Positions 26,528-36,009 of a stretch of 50,790 nucleotides of DNA are shown here, one piece after another. The DNA is taken from positions 1 to 50,790 of the forward strand of contig JAZUIN010000033.1 in NCBI GenBank assembly GCA_045642225.1. Direction: 5' to 3'. The stretch's first letter is position 1, and each line of letters opens with the position of its first letter. The position numbers and the translations under genes are program-made. Source of the stretch: RUG191 sp045642225 (GTDB lineage: Bacteria > Bacillota > Clostridia > Lachnospirales > Lachnospiraceae). The notes beneath the pieces were generated by a model. That model was given only the letters and a program-made list of their open reading frames with translations, was not told the origin of the DNA and searched no databases.

Positions 26528-28297
26528 TTACATTCTTTCTGGTGCCATAAATCCAAGTAAATCAATACACTTCTCTAAAACATCCTTAGTCAAAGTCAAA
26601 AGTGCAATATACTCTGCTTTCTTCTCTTCATCTTCACATGATAAAATCTTTGTTTCATGATAGAAATGATTGAAAGCATTACACAAATCATAAATGTAAG
26701 AACAAATCTTATGAGGTGCTGATTCTTCATAAGCAGCTTTTATTGCTCCTTGGAACTTAACTAGCTCTAAGCAAAGTTTCTTAGTGCTTTCTGAATCAGG
26801 ATTTGTTATTTTTAACTCTATACCTGCTTCATTCTGTTCAGAATATTTGTTAAGTATAGATTTAATTCTAACAATACTATATAGAATATAAGGACCTGTG
26901 TTACCTTCTGAAGATGTAAATTTATCTACATCAAAAATATAATCCTTAGATGCCTGATTTGATAAATCTCCATATTTTACGGCTGCAAGACTAACTATAT
27001 CAGCAGTTTTCTCAGCCTCAGAATCTGACATTGTTCCATTTTCTTTGATCTTAGAGAGCATCTTATCATTAATCTCTTTGAGCAAATATTCAAGACGCAT
27101 TACTCCACCATCTCTTGTCTTAAATGGCGAACCATCAGGCCCATTCATAGTACCAAAGCCTAAGAATTTAAGTTCTGTAGCTTCTTTAACTATTCCAGCC
27201 TTTCTTGCACATCTAAAGACTTGAATGAAATGCATTTCTTGTCTATTGTCAACTACATAAATTACTTTGTCAGGATCATAATCCTTGACACGCCATACCA
27301 AAGTAGCAAGATCTGTAGTTGTATACAAACTAGCTCCATCTGATTTAAGAATCATACATGGTGGAACTTCCTTCTTGTCAGTTTCTTCAACAACGTCTAC
27401 CACTAAAGCGCCTTCACTTTCATAAGCTAAGCCTTTAGCTTTCATATCCTCTACCATTGCTGGAATATATTCTTGTGCGTCACTTTCACCTTTCCATAAT
27501 TCAAAGGAAACATTAAGCTTCTCATAATTCTTCTTAAGATCACCTACAGATACAGTTAAAATGTGATTAAGTAAAGCTCTATAACCTCTTCTTCCAGCTT
27601 GAAGCTCTTTGGTTGCTTCTAGCGCTTCTTCCTTATATGCTTCATCTTCTTTAGACTTTGCACTAGCTGTAGGGTATATTTCTTCTAATTCAGAGATTGT
27701 AAATGGAGCTTCACTAGGGTACTCCCCTTGAAAAGCCTCATCAAAATATACTAGCTCTGGTTTTCTAAGCTTCAACTCTGTAATAATTAGTCCCATCTGA
27801 AGACCCCAGTCTCCCAAATGAACATCGCCTATTACATTATGACCTATAAATTTGGAAATACGCTTTACACTTTCGCCAATAACTGCTGAACGAAGATGTC
27901 CAACGTGAAGTGGTTTTGCAACATTTGGTCCGCCGTAATCAATCACGATTGTCATAGGATTATCACATTCCTCTAGACCAAATCTCTCTGTGTCTTTAAA
28001 CATTTCATTGACATATTCGCCTAAATACAAATCATTAATCTTGAAATTAAGAAATCCCGGATTCACTGCTTCAACACTAGAAAATATCTCTGAATTCTCT
28101 AATTCCTTAGCCACATCACCTGCAATCATAATAGGTACCTTCTTATATTCTTTGGCTGCAGCTAATGCACCATTACATTGGAACTCACACAAATCCGGTC
28201 TATTTGATAAGGACGTTTTACCGTACTTCTCATCATATCCAGCGTTCTTAAATGCTCTTTTAACTTCTTCTGTAATAATCTCAATTAATTCTTTCAT
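26528..28297 (-). CDS. argS: Arginine--tRNA ligase
   Basis: A class I synthetase of 589 aa. The HIGH equivalent is LHVGHLRSAVIG, preceded by the family motif DYGGPNVAKP. The KMSKS region is the usual degenerate form for this family, SPFKTRDGGVMRLEYLL. The C-terminal DALR anticodon-binding domain ends GFMAPERM. GAGAGG precedes the ATG. It lies 33 bp after a 56-aa small gene and is the last gene of the run that starts with the beta-CASP hydrolase. Confidence 0.96.
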   Translation of the reverse strand: MKELIEIITEEVKRAFKNAGYDEKYGKTSLSNRPDLCEFQCNGALAAAKEYKKVPIMIAGDVAKELENSEIFSSVEAVNPGFLNFKINDLYLGEYVNEMFKDTERFGLEECDNPMTIVIDYGGPNVAKPLHVGHLRSAVIGESVKRISKFIGHNVIGDVHLGDWGLQMGLIITELKLRKPELVYFDEAFQGEYPSEAPFTISELEEIYPTASAKSKEDEAYKEEALEATKELQAGRRGYRALLNHILTVSVGDLKKNYEKLNVSFELWKGESDAQEYIPAMVEDMKAKGLAYESEGALVVDVVEETDKKEVPPCMILKSDGASLYTTTDLATLVWRVKDYDPDKVIYVVDNRQEMHFIQVFRCARKAGIVKEATELKFLGFGTMNGPDGSPFKTRDGGVMRLEYLLKEINDKMLSKIKENGTMSDSEAEKTADIVSLAAVKYGDLSNQASKDYIFDVDKFTSSEGNTGPYILYSIVRIKSILNKYSEQNEAGIELKITNPDSESTKKLCLELVKFQGAIKAAYEESAPHKICSYIYDLCNAFNHFYHETKILSCEDEEKKAEYIALLTLTKDVLEKCIDLLGFMAPERM

Positions 28298-28330
28298 TTC
28301 TAACCTCTCAACAAATTGAATCTTTAAGCA

Positions 28331-28501
28331 TTATTGTCTAATGTAGATTCCTTGCTCTTCTATCCAATCAAGCATGTCCTCCTGAGCAGAAGTTGTCCAA
28401 TCTTCTTTATTATCTTCAATTGCTTTTCTAGCAACCTCTCCACTCTCACTCTTCATTAGATCTTCAAGTATTTCTTTCTTTTTTTCTTCGTAATCTTTCA
28501 T
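28331..28501 (-). CDS. Small acidic protein of 56 aa, unknown function
   Basis: An ATG with an ideal ribosome binding site (GGAAGAG, 7 nt upstream) opens a 56-codon frame beginning MKDYEEKKKEILEDLM and ending WIEEQGIYIRQ. It has 32-33 bp gaps on either side, in line with argS and the beta-CASP gene, which supports a real gene. The product is helical and charged, with two Trp in the second half. No family recognised. It is too short for common gene-finding cut-offs and may be missing from automatic annotation. Confidence 0.7.
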   Translation of the reverse strand: MKDYEEKKKEILEDLMKSESGEVARKAIEDNKEDWTTSAQEDMLDWIEEQGIYIRQ

Positions 28502-28533
28502 CTTTTCTCTTCCTTTTTTAATTAAATATACAT

Positions 28534-30129
28534 TTAACTATCCCACTTGTCTGATAGTGAATTAATTTGGTCGGCGAACTTGCCTAAATCTTTATTCGAC
28601 ATGCCTTCGCATTTCTCAATAACCTTAAGCAAACGTTGTCCTGCAGCAACAAGTCTTGCAAATACATTCGATGAAAGCTTGCTAGACTTCTTCTTAGGCT
28701 TAAGAATTCTAGGTCCCATCTTAGTTTGCATACCTGTAACTAAATCAAACTCATCTCTTGAATATGGTGCATAAGCATCAACTCCTACTTCGTTACGAAT
28801 ATCCATCGCGAAATTATCAATAACTGAATCGTCGCCATGAACAACGAAGAATTTTCTAGGATTTCTGAAGTTTTTTGCCCATTTTATAAGTGAATTATGA
28901 TCAGCATGTCCACTAATACCAGGCAAATTCTCAATTCTTGCATTAACTTCTATTGTCTCGCCAAACAAACGAACTTCCTTCGCACCTTTAAGCAATGCGT
29001 GTCCTAAAGTCCCTTGTACCTGATATCCAACAAAAAGAATTGTACATTCACTTCTCCACAAATTATGCTTCAAGTGATGCCTAATTCGTCCAGCTTCACA
29101 CATTCCTGATGCAGAAATGATAACCTTTGGTTTCTTATCCATATTGATTAGTTTGGATTCATCGGATGTAACAGAAACCTTAAGACCTTGGAATTTTATA
29201 GGATTATGACCACTTTCTACTAAAGCTCTTGCTTCGTCGTCGTAACAATCCTTAACATTTTCATTAAATACGTTGGTCGCTTCAACTGACAAAGGACTAT
29301 CTATATATACCTCAAAATCCTGCATCTCAGGCAACATGCCTTCTTCTTTGATTCTACGAATAAAGTATAATAATTCTTGCGTTCTACCAACAGAAAATGC
29401 CGGAATGACCAAATTGCCACCAAGCGACAATGTACTACTTATGATTTCCGCTAAAGCTTTGGCGAAATCAGGAGGCATAATATGCACTCTATCTCCATAA
29501 GTAGATTCTATCAAAACATAATCAGCTTCTTCTATGTAATCAGGATTCTTAATTAATGGCTTATTACCATGTCCCAAATCGCCCGAAAAGACAATTTTAC
29601 GGCTTTCACCATCTTCCTTTAGCCAAACCTCAATAGATGAAGAGCCAAGCAAATGTCCAGCATCAACAAATCTTATGGTAACTCCATCACATATATCAAT
29701 TTGCTCGTGATATTCACATGGCACGAAATATTCAAGTACTCCTGCGGCATCATCCATATCGTATAGTGGCTTAATTTCAGCCTTACCGCTACGTCTAGCT
29801 CGTCTATTCTTCCATTCCGCCTCGGACATCTGAATATGAGCGCTGTCTTTGAGCATTATATTACATAATTCACATGTAGCTCTTGTAGCATAAATATTTC
29901 CACGAAAGCCATATGCATACAAAAGCGGTAACAAACCAGAATGGTCAATATGCGCATGTGTAACCAAAACAAAGTCAATTTTGGATGCATTGATTGCAAG
30001 TTCTTGATTCTCATATAGTTCTGGTCCTTGCTTCATTCCACAATCTACAAGAAAACGCTTATCGCCCACTTCTATCATATGACAACTGCCCGTAACTTCA
30101 TGAGCAGCCCCTAAGAATTCTATCTTCAT
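28534..30129 (-). CDS. Beta-CASP metallo-beta-lactamase-fold RNA-processing-type hydrolase
   Basis: A 531-aa COG1236-type protein. The zinc-binding motif HAHIDHSG lies near residue 58. It is followed by DAGHLLGSSSIEVW, FSGDLGHGNKP, the beta-CASP segments STYGDR, VIPAFSVGRTQELLYFI and ISASGMCEAGRIRHHL, and the C-terminal ISGHADH. All metal ligands expected for the fold are present. Relatives include CPSF73-like nucleases; the precise RNA target is not predictable. About 70 C-terminal residues are an extra charged helical region. AGGGGG precedes the ATG. It is the first gene of a unit with the 56-aa protein and argS. Confidence 0.88.
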   Translation of the reverse strand: MKIEFLGAAHEVTGSCHMIEVGDKRFLVDCGMKQGPELYENQELAINASKIDFVLVTHAHIDHSGLLPLLYAYGFRGNIYATRATCELCNIMLKDSAHIQMSEAEWKNRRARRSGKAEIKPLYDMDDAAGVLEYFVPCEYHEQIDICDGVTIRFVDAGHLLGSSSIEVWLKEDGESRKIVFSGDLGHGNKPLIKNPDYIEEADYVLIESTYGDRVHIMPPDFAKALAEIISSTLSLGGNLVIPAFSVGRTQELLYFIRRIKEEGMLPEMQDFEVYIDSPLSVEATNVFNENVKDCYDDEARALVESGHNPIKFQGLKVSVTSDESKLINMDKKPKVIISASGMCEAGRIRHHLKHNLWRSECTILFVGYQVQGTLGHALLKGAKEVRLFGETIEVNARIENLPGISGHADHNSLIKWAKNFRNPRKFFVVHGDDSVIDNFAMDIRNEVGVDAYAPYSRDEFDLVTGMQTKMGPRILKPKKKSSKLSSNVFARLVAAGQRLLKVIEKCEGMSNKDLGKFADQINSLSDKWDS

Positions 30130-30174
30130 ATATCCCCCTAGATAAATTCATTTAACTTATCATATAAATAGATA

Positions 30175-30201
30175 AAGCAAGGCAGTATCCCCACCTTGCT
30201 T
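30175..30201 (-). terminator. Probable terminator of ftsZ
   Basis: An 8-bp stem AAGCAAGG / CCTTGCTT with an 11-nt loop follows the ftsZ stop codon by 22 bp on the minus strand. The trailing sequence TATCTATTT is a weak U-tract, so termination may be partial. Confidence 0.55.
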
Positions 30202-30223
30202 GAACTCCCTTATCCAATGTTAT

Positions 30224-31459
30224 TTACTTATTATTCTTCAAAAATCCTGGAATCTTAATCTCATTCTCGTTAACACTTCTATTAACCTGAGGCTTTTGAA
30301 TTCCGATAGGTGCTGGTGAAGGTGTAACAGGTGCTGCTGGCTTTGGAGCACTTGCTGGTGTAGCCGCAGGCTTAGCAGGACTTGTAAATGTTGGTTTAGG
30401 AGCTGCAGTCTTATTAACACCTAAACCAGATAAAGTCTTGCTATCATATTGCATAGAAGGCTTAACTGGAGAAGCTGTTGTAATAGCACTAGCCTTAACA
30501 TCTGCTTCGCCTAAACCAGTTGCAATAATTGTAACCTTAACTTCATCTACCATTGTATCATCGTTGATTACACCGAAGAATACATCAACATCATTGCCTG
30601 TATAGCTTGTAATGTAATCAGATGCTTCATTAACCTCTTGAAGTGAAATTGAAGGATCACCTGTAATATTAACAATAATATTTCTTGCACCATCAATTCT
30701 TGTCTCAAGAAGTGGACTCTCAACAGCCATCTTAACTGCATCAAATACCTTTGTATCGCCCTTAGCAAATCCAGTACCGATATGAGCATATCCTCTATCA
30801 CTCATAACACTCTTAATATCTGCAAAGTCAAGGTTGACATCACCATGACGATTAATCAAATCTGTAATACCTTGTACTGATTGTTGTAAAACTTCATCTG
30901 CCATCTTAAATGCATCTGCAAAGCTTGTCTTCTTATCACTAATTTCCATAAGCTTTTCATTAGGAATGACAATCAATGTATCAACACATTCCTTAAGTCT
31001 CTCAATACCAGCTAATGCATTCTGCATACGTCTATTTCTTTCGAAATGAAATGGCTTTGTTACAACACCAACTGTAAGGATTCCTTGCTCTCTAGCAACT
31101 CTAGCAACAACTGGTGCAGCTCCTGTACCAGTTCCGCCACCCATACCACAAGTAACGAATACCATATCCATACCCTTAACTGCGGCAGAAATAGATTCAA
31201 TAGACTCTTCTGCAGCTTGTTCTCCGATTTCTGGCTTAGCACCAGCTCCAAGACCTTTAGTAAGCTTCTCGCCTATTTGAACACAGTTAGTTGCTTTATT
31301 ATTGTTCAAATCTTGCTTATCTGTATTGATAGCAACAAATTCAACTCCACCAATGTTTTCATCTATCATTCTATTAATAGCATTGTTACCAGCTCCACCT
31401 ACGCCGATAACCATAAGCTTAGCTTCATTTCCAAATCCAGACTCATTTAATTCTATCAT
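30224..31459 (-). CDS. ftsZ: Cell division GTPase FtsZ
   Basis: A tubulin homologue of 411 aa that forms the Z-ring. GVGGAGNNAINRM lies near residues 18-30 and the GTP-binding tubulin signature GGGTGTGAAPV near 107-117. After the core a Pro/Ala/Lys-rich linker (about 330-395) leads to the conserved C-terminal peptide IKIPGFLKNNK, which in other species contacts FtsA, SepF and ZapD-type partners. AAGGAGG precedes the ATG. A promoter candidate in the 120-bp gap after ftsQ suggests ftsZ can be transcribed separately. ftsA, usually just upstream, is absent. Confidence 0.97.
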   Translation of the reverse strand: MIELNESGFGNEAKLMVIGVGGAGNNAINRMIDENIGGVEFVAINTDKQDLNNNKATNCVQIGEKLTKGLGAGAKPEIGEQAAEESIESISAAVKGMDMVFVTCGMGGGTGTGAAPVVARVAREQGILTVGVVTKPFHFERNRRMQNALAGIERLKECVDTLIVIPNEKLMEISDKKTSFADAFKMADEVLQQSVQGITDLINRHGDVNLDFADIKSVMSDRGYAHIGTGFAKGDTKVFDAVKMAVESPLLETRIDGARNIIVNITGDPSISLQEVNEASDYITSYTGNDVDVFFGVINDDTMVDEVKVTIIATGLGEADVKASAITTASPVKPSMQYDSKTLSGLGVNKTAAPKPTFTSPAKPAATPASAPKPAAPVTPSPAPIGIQKPQVNRSVNENEIKIPGFLKNNK

Positions 31460-31523
31460 GAGTATCCTCCTTCAAATCTCACCATTTATATACATGGGCA
31501 ATCCCCAAAAAATACTACATTAA

Positions 31524-31552
31524 ATAATATAATTATTTAACCAAAAAATCAA
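31524..31552 (-). promoter_or_regulatory. Candidate ftsZ promoter
   Basis: On the minus strand TTGATT (31547-31552) and TATTAT (31524-31529) are spaced by 17 bp, about 65 bp before the ftsZ start. It lies in the only sizeable gap within the division cluster. Confidence 0.45.
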
Positions 31553-31579
31553 CCTTTTTTGATAAATTTGTAAAATTTA

Positions 31580-32476
31580 TCACGACTTCTTAAGCACAAT
31601 ATCTGTGTTCTCTGAAGAATAATTTTCTAGATGTAGTGTTCCAGAATGACCATCAAGCTTTTTCTCAGATATAAGCTTTGATAATCTATCAATCTTCTTA
31701 TCAAGATCTTTCTTAAGTCCAAAATTAACAACCATCTTATCAAAGCCCATTGTTATCTTGCCATACTTATCAACGCTTATATATTCAGCCTTAATATCTT
31801 TGGCTTTGAGTGCTTTTGCAACCTCAAGATAGTTACTCAAAGCAACCTCATCATCAGTTATCTTCTGTCCTACATCTGTAGCACTTACCTTTTGATCCTT
31901 CCAAAGAGTTACATTATTTATAGAACTGTCGAAAATGTCTGAAACATTTCCATCTTCATCAAAATAATAATACTTACTATCTTCTCCCACGCAATATCCA
32001 AAAGGTGTTCTCTCATCTACAACTATTTTGATTGTGTTAAGACCAGCCATCTTTATCTTGTATGAGTTGATAAATGGAATCTCGTTATTAGGTGTAAACC
32101 AGCTAGAAATAGTACCAAATATAACATTATTTGAGTATTTACCCGTCAAAACCTTATCTTGAAGTTCTTCTTCAGAATATATAGACGAGCCTTCAACTTC
32201 AACATTTTCCACTGTACATACGCCAAATGTAACAATTCCCAAAAGAACTACAAGAATCAACACGCCAAGAACAATCTCTGTTACAACCATTGCAACATTC
32301 TTCTTATGCTCTTTCTTCTTCTTCTCAGCAACTCTTATATAAAATGCTTCTTTTTGTTCATCAGTCATGCTATCAATTTTACGCTGATGACGAGCTTTAG
32401 CTTCTTCTTTTCTTATAGCTTCCTCTTGCATTGCTCTTTCTTTTTTCTCTTGTTTTGACATTTTATTTTTAGACAT
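31580..32476 (-). CDS. ftsQ: Cell division protein FtsQ/DivIB
   Basis: The 298-aa protein has a highly charged cytoplasmic N-terminus (Lys/Glu-rich, about 75 residues), one membrane segment (VVTEIVLGVLILVVLLGIV) and an extracellular part that begins with a POTRA domain (VENVEVEGSSIYSEEELQ). It belongs to the divisome subcomplex with FtsL and DivIC/FtsB. The frame opens with a TTG at 32482, but the ATG at 32476 has GAGGT 7 nt upstream and is the better start. It lies 19 bp after ftsW. Confidence 0.88.
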   Translation of the reverse strand: MSKNKMSKQEKKERAMQEEAIRKEEAKARHQRKIDSMTDEQKEAFYIRVAEKKKKEHKKNVAMVVTEIVLGVLILVVLLGIVTFGVCTVENVEVEGSSIYSEEELQDKVLTGKYSNNVIFGTISSWFTPNNEIPFINSYKIKMAGLNTIKIVVDERTPFGYCVGEDSKYYYFDEDGNVSDIFDSSINNVTLWKDQKVSATDVGQKITDDEVALSNYLEVAKALKAKDIKAEYISVDKYGKITMGFDKMVVNFGLKKDLDKKIDRLSKLISEKKLDGHSGTLHLENYSSENTDIVLKKS

Positions 32477-32495
32477 TTTCAATACCTCATAAATT

Positions 32496-33632
32496 TTATT
32501 CTTCTCGGTCTACATCAACGCCCCTAGACACTGACAGGGCAACTCCAATTTCCGCCAACAAAAAGGTTATCGACGTACCACCATAACTTATAAACGGAAG
32601 TATTACACCTGTATTAGGCATAGTATTCGTAACAACTGCAATATTTAGAACTGCCTGAGTGGCAATGTGAATTGCAATTCCAATTACGAGAAAAGACCCC
32701 AACATATTTTTTGCATTTACAGCAATCTTGAGAAGTCTCCATATCAATAGAACATACAACGAAATAATTATCATTGCACCAAATAGCCCAAGCTCTTCGC
32801 ACACAATAGAAAAAATCATATCGTTTTGCGCTTCTGGAACAAAGCCTTGCTTTTGGACACTTTCACCTAAACCTTTACCAAAGAAGCCTCCTGAACCTAT
32901 CGCATATAAGCCTTGCATCGTCTGATATGCGTCATAATGTTCAGGGTCAAGCCAAGCTTTAATTCTTTGTGCTCTATAGCCTACAAAGGCCGTAAAACAA
33001 ATAATCGCAACCAACGCCGCTACTGCTAACAATACGAAAGGCATCGTTTTGGGCGACGAAATAAAAAGCATCAAGCCTCCAATTACAAGTATAATAATAG
33101 CTGTACTTAAGTTATTCATAGCAACCACAACAAACATCGGTACTATTGAAAAGCACGCCATTTTAACAAGTCCTTGAATACTTTTCGTCTCTCTTGGATT
33201 CTTAGAAATTAACACTGCAAGCAATATAATAACTGCAATCTTGCCAATCTCTGAAGGCTGAAATGAAATAGGTCCCAAAGAAATCCATCTCGTCGAGTTA
33301 TTAACCTCTTTACCAATAAACATTACAAGTACACATAATGTTAACGAAACAAAATAAATAGGCCACGCAAACTTACATATAAATTTGTAACCCAATTTGC
33401 ATATAACAAATATTCCCGCAAAGCCTAAGACGCATGCAAATATTTGTCGCTTCAAATAATACAAAGAATCCCCCGTCTGCAACGAAGCATTATAAGAACT
33501 TGCGGAAAAAAGCATAACAAGACCAATAGAAAGCAACATTACAACAAATACCAATAAGGTATAATCAATCTGCCCTCTTCTGGCAGGTCTTCTTTTTTTG
33601 TGAGTAGAATTTGCCCTAGTATTGGTTTGCAT
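32496..33632 (-). CDS. ftsW: Peptidoglycan glycosyltransferase FtsW
   Basis: A SEDS-family integral membrane protein of about 378 aa with some ten membrane segments. Signature parts are LVMLFSASSYNA, WISLGPISFQPSEIGK and the C-terminal NTGVILPFISYGGTS. It polymerises lipid II at the septum with its cognate class B PBP. The frame is open to an ATG at 33713, deep within murD. I choose the ATG at 33632 (MQTNTRANSTHKKRR), which leaves a 17-bp overlap with murD; the ATG at 33662 is also possible. murG, often found between ftsW and ftsQ, is missing here. Confidence 0.9.
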   Translation of the reverse strand: MQTNTRANSTHKKRRPARRGQIDYTLLVFVVMLLSIGLVMLFSASSYNASLQTGDSLYYLKRQIFACVLGFAGIFVICKLGYKFICKFAWPIYFVSLTLCVLVMFIGKEVNNSTRWISLGPISFQPSEIGKIAVIILLAVLISKNPRETKSIQGLVKMACFSIVPMFVVVAMNNLSTAIIILVIGGLMLFISSPKTMPFVLLAVAALVAIICFTAFVGYRAQRIKAWLDPEHYDAYQTMQGLYAIGSGGFFGKGLGESVQKQGFVPEAQNDMIFSIVCEELGLFGAMIIISLYVLLIWRLLKIAVNAKNMLGSFLVIGIAIHIATQAVLNIAVVTNTMPNTGVILPFISYGGTSITFLLAEIGVALSVSRGVDVDREE

Positions 33633-34953
33633 GGTTCTTAAACTCTTCGCCTCTTTCTTCATAATTCTTATACATTCCCCAGCTTGCACAAGCAGGAGAC
33701 AAGAGAATTGCATCCCCTTCTACAGCTTTGTCAAAGCAAATATCCATAGCCTCTATCAAAGTCTTAGCAAAACAGTAATCCTTAAAGCCATGTTCATCAC
33801 AGCATTTTGCAATCTTCTCTCTAGTTTGGCCAATTAACACTAGACATTTCACCTTGTCACCAAAGCTCTCTATCCATTCATCATAAGTAGAATCCTTATC
33901 ATATCCTCCACCAATCAAAAATGTAGGACGATTCATTGCTAATATTCCTTTGATAGCAGCGTCTGGATTTGTTCCCTTCGAATCATTGTAGAACTTCACT
34001 CCATTCTTCTCGCAAACATATTCAATTCTATGTTCAACTGCTTCAAATTCTCTTAACGCTTCACAAATCTCGTCAACAGAAACTCCCATTGAAATTCCCA
34101 TCGCAATTGCAGACATAGCATTTTCATAATTGTGCTTTCCTAAAATGTTAAGCTCATCAACGTCAATGATTTTGACATTTTCTTCGCCTGCTAAATATAT
34201 CGAACCGTCATGATAATACAAGCCTTCTTCAAGAACTCTCTCGCTAGAGAAGAACACTACTTTGCTATCAAGACCTTTACCAAATTCGCGCAAAGTCTCA
34301 TCCTCATAATTAAGCACGCAAACTCCATCTGCGCCTTGATTTAGAGTAATGTTTTCTTTGGCTTTGATATAATTCTCCATAGTATGATGTCTATTCAAAT
34401 GATCTGGCGAAAGGTTAAGGATTGCAGAAACCTCTGGCTTAAAATCAACAATTGTTTCTAGCTGAAAGCTACTAAGCTCTGCAACAAAAACTGTATCGTC
34501 ACTCGAATCTTCTATCATCTTAGTGTAAGGGACACCAATATTACCGACTACCCTTACATCGTCAAAATGTTTAGCCATAACTTGACCAGTAAGCGCTGTT
34601 GTTGTTGTCTTACCGTTAGTTCCAGTAATGCCTACTACTCTTCCCTTACCATATTGAAATGCTAATTCTATCTCACCCCAAAGCTTGATATGTGCTTCCT
34701 TAATCAACTCAACTGGTGCTATATCAAGAGGCACTCCAGGGCTAACGACAGCAATCTCAACGCCTTCTAAATCCTTCTTAGTTAAGTCCCCCAAAACAAA
34801 TTTAACATTTGCAAGAAAAGAATTATTCTTAACCAAGCTATCTACGTCTAGGTCCTTATTGCCATCATAAAATACTACATCTTCATTGTTATTTATCAAT
34901 AGCTCGCAAGCAGCAACACCACTAATGCCAGCTCCTACAACTATATACTTCAT
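33616..34953 (-). CDS. murD: UDP-N-acetylmuramoylalanine--D-glutamate ligase
   Basis: MurD adds D-glutamate to UDP-MurNAc-L-Ala in the cytoplasm. The 445-aa product starts MKYIVVGAGISGVAACELL, the ATP loop GITGTNGKTTTTALTG lies near residues 105-120, and the ligase segments NLSPDHLNRHHTMENYI and NDSKGTNPDAAIKG are present. The frame extends further upstream, but the ATG at 34953 has AGGAG at ideal spacing and matches the family start. It begins 8 bp after mraY. Confidence 0.96.
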   Translation of the reverse strand: MKYIVVGAGISGVAACELLINNNEDVVFYDGNKDLDVDSLVKNNSFLANVKFVLGDLTKKDLEGVEIAVVSPGVPLDIAPVELIKEAHIKLWGEIELAFQYGKGRVVGITGTNGKTTTTALTGQVMAKHFDDVRVVGNIGVPYTKMIEDSSDDTVFVAELSSFQLETIVDFKPEVSAILNLSPDHLNRHHTMENYIKAKENITLNQGADGVCVLNYEDETLREFGKGLDSKVVFFSSERVLEEGLYYHDGSIYLAGEENVKIIDVDELNILGKHNYENAMSAIAMGISMGVSVDEICEALREFEAVEHRIEYVCEKNGVKFYNDSKGTNPDAAIKGILAMNRPTFLIGGGYDKDSTYDEWIESFGDKVKCLVLIGQTREKIAKCCDEHGFKDYCFAKTLIEAMDICFDKAVEGDAILLSPACASWGMYKNYEERGEEFKNHANQY

Positions 34954-34961
34954 CACAACTC

Positions 34962-35957
34962 CTATACAATAATAAATATCTGATTTGCTGGATATCCAAG
35001 TAATGCCGAAAATGCTATAACACAAAGGATAAATGTTATAACAGAAAATACAACAACTACCTTCACTTCAGACCAGCCTGATAACTCATAATGATGATGA
35101 ATTGGTGCCATCTTGAAAATTCTTTTACCCTTAGTTAGCTTGAAATAACCAACTTGAAGAATTACTGACAACACTTCTATCAAATAAATCAATCCAACCA
35201 AAAGAATGAATATTGGCATATTCAAAACATACGCTGCGGCTGCAACAAATCCGCCTAAAGCAAGCGAACCCGTATCACCCATAAAAATCTTAGCAGGATA
35301 TACATTGTACATCAAAAATCCCATAAGTGCACCCATTACTGCACTTGTGATAGGCTCGATATCAGCGCCCAAATAAAGAGATGCAAATGTAAAGAATCCA
35401 GCTACGACAACTGTTACAGTTGATGCAAGACCATCTAATCCATCAGTAAAGTTAACACCATTTACTGTACCCATTACTGCTAGATAGAAAAGTGGATAAG
35501 CAAACCATCCAATGCTAACTTGCATATCAGTATACGGAATAATAATATCAAGATTTAATGCATCATTAAATTCTACATAAAGCAAAAATGCTGTTGTTAC
35601 AATTGCTTGTAGTAAGAACTTTTGCCAAGCAAGTAATCCATCAGATTTACGCTTTACTGTCTTCAAATAATCATCTATAAATCCAATCAATCCAAAAAGA
35701 ACTGTAACCACCAAAACTGGTAGCACCAAAGGATTATTCTTAATATAAAAAGCAGACACAACTACTATTGCAATCAAAAACATCAAACCACCCATAGATG
35801 GTGTTCCATTTTTTACTTGATGAGATTCTAACTCTTCTCTTTCTGTATTTCCTACCTTGAGCTTTGTAAGAAATGGAATGAGTATCTTACCAAGCAACCA
35901 TGTCAATATAAATGCCACTAACATTGGAAGCAAAATTGATGTTATAAAATCTACCAT
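34962..35957 (-). CDS. mraY: Phospho-N-acetylmuramoyl-pentapeptide transferase
   Basis: A 331-aa polytopic membrane enzyme that makes lipid I from UDP-MurNAc-pentapeptide and undecaprenyl phosphate. Diagnostic segments are KNGTPSMGGLMFL, FIDDYLK with the catalytic Asp pair, NFTDGLDGLA, MGDTGSLALGG and MAPIHHHYELSGW. AAAGGAG precedes the ATG. It lies between the PBP gene and murD in standard dcw order. Confidence 0.97.
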   Translation of the reverse strand: MVDFITSILLPMLVAFILTWLLGKILIPFLTKLKVGNTEREELESHQVKNGTPSMGGLMFLIAIVVVSAFYIKNNPLVLPVLVVTVLFGLIGFIDDYLKTVKRKSDGLLAWQKFLLQAIVTTAFLLYVEFNDALNLDIIIPYTDMQVSIGWFAYPLFYLAVMGTVNGVNFTDGLDGLASTVTVVVAGFFTFASLYLGADIEPITSAVMGALMGFLMYNVYPAKIFMGDTGSLALGGFVAAAAYVLNMPIFILLVGLIYLIEVLSVILQVGYFKLTKGKRIFKMAPIHHHYELSGWSEVKVVVVFSVITFILCVIAFSALLGYPANQIFIIV

Positions 35958-36009
35958 AATATAAATTCTCCTTTAAAATTAGTCCACATAGTATTATACC
36001 ACATTTCTT

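Noticed and set aside
28298..28330. T-box riboswitches ahead of argS, gltX, trpS or pheS
   Set aside because: The gaps upstream of these synthetase genes are too short or coding, and I found no AGGGTGG-type T-box sequence.
31561..31581. Inverted repeat GATAAATTT / AAATTTATC at the end of ftsQ as a terminator
   Set aside because: On the minus strand it is followed by AAAAAAGG and not a U-tract, and the stem is entirely weak A-T pairs.
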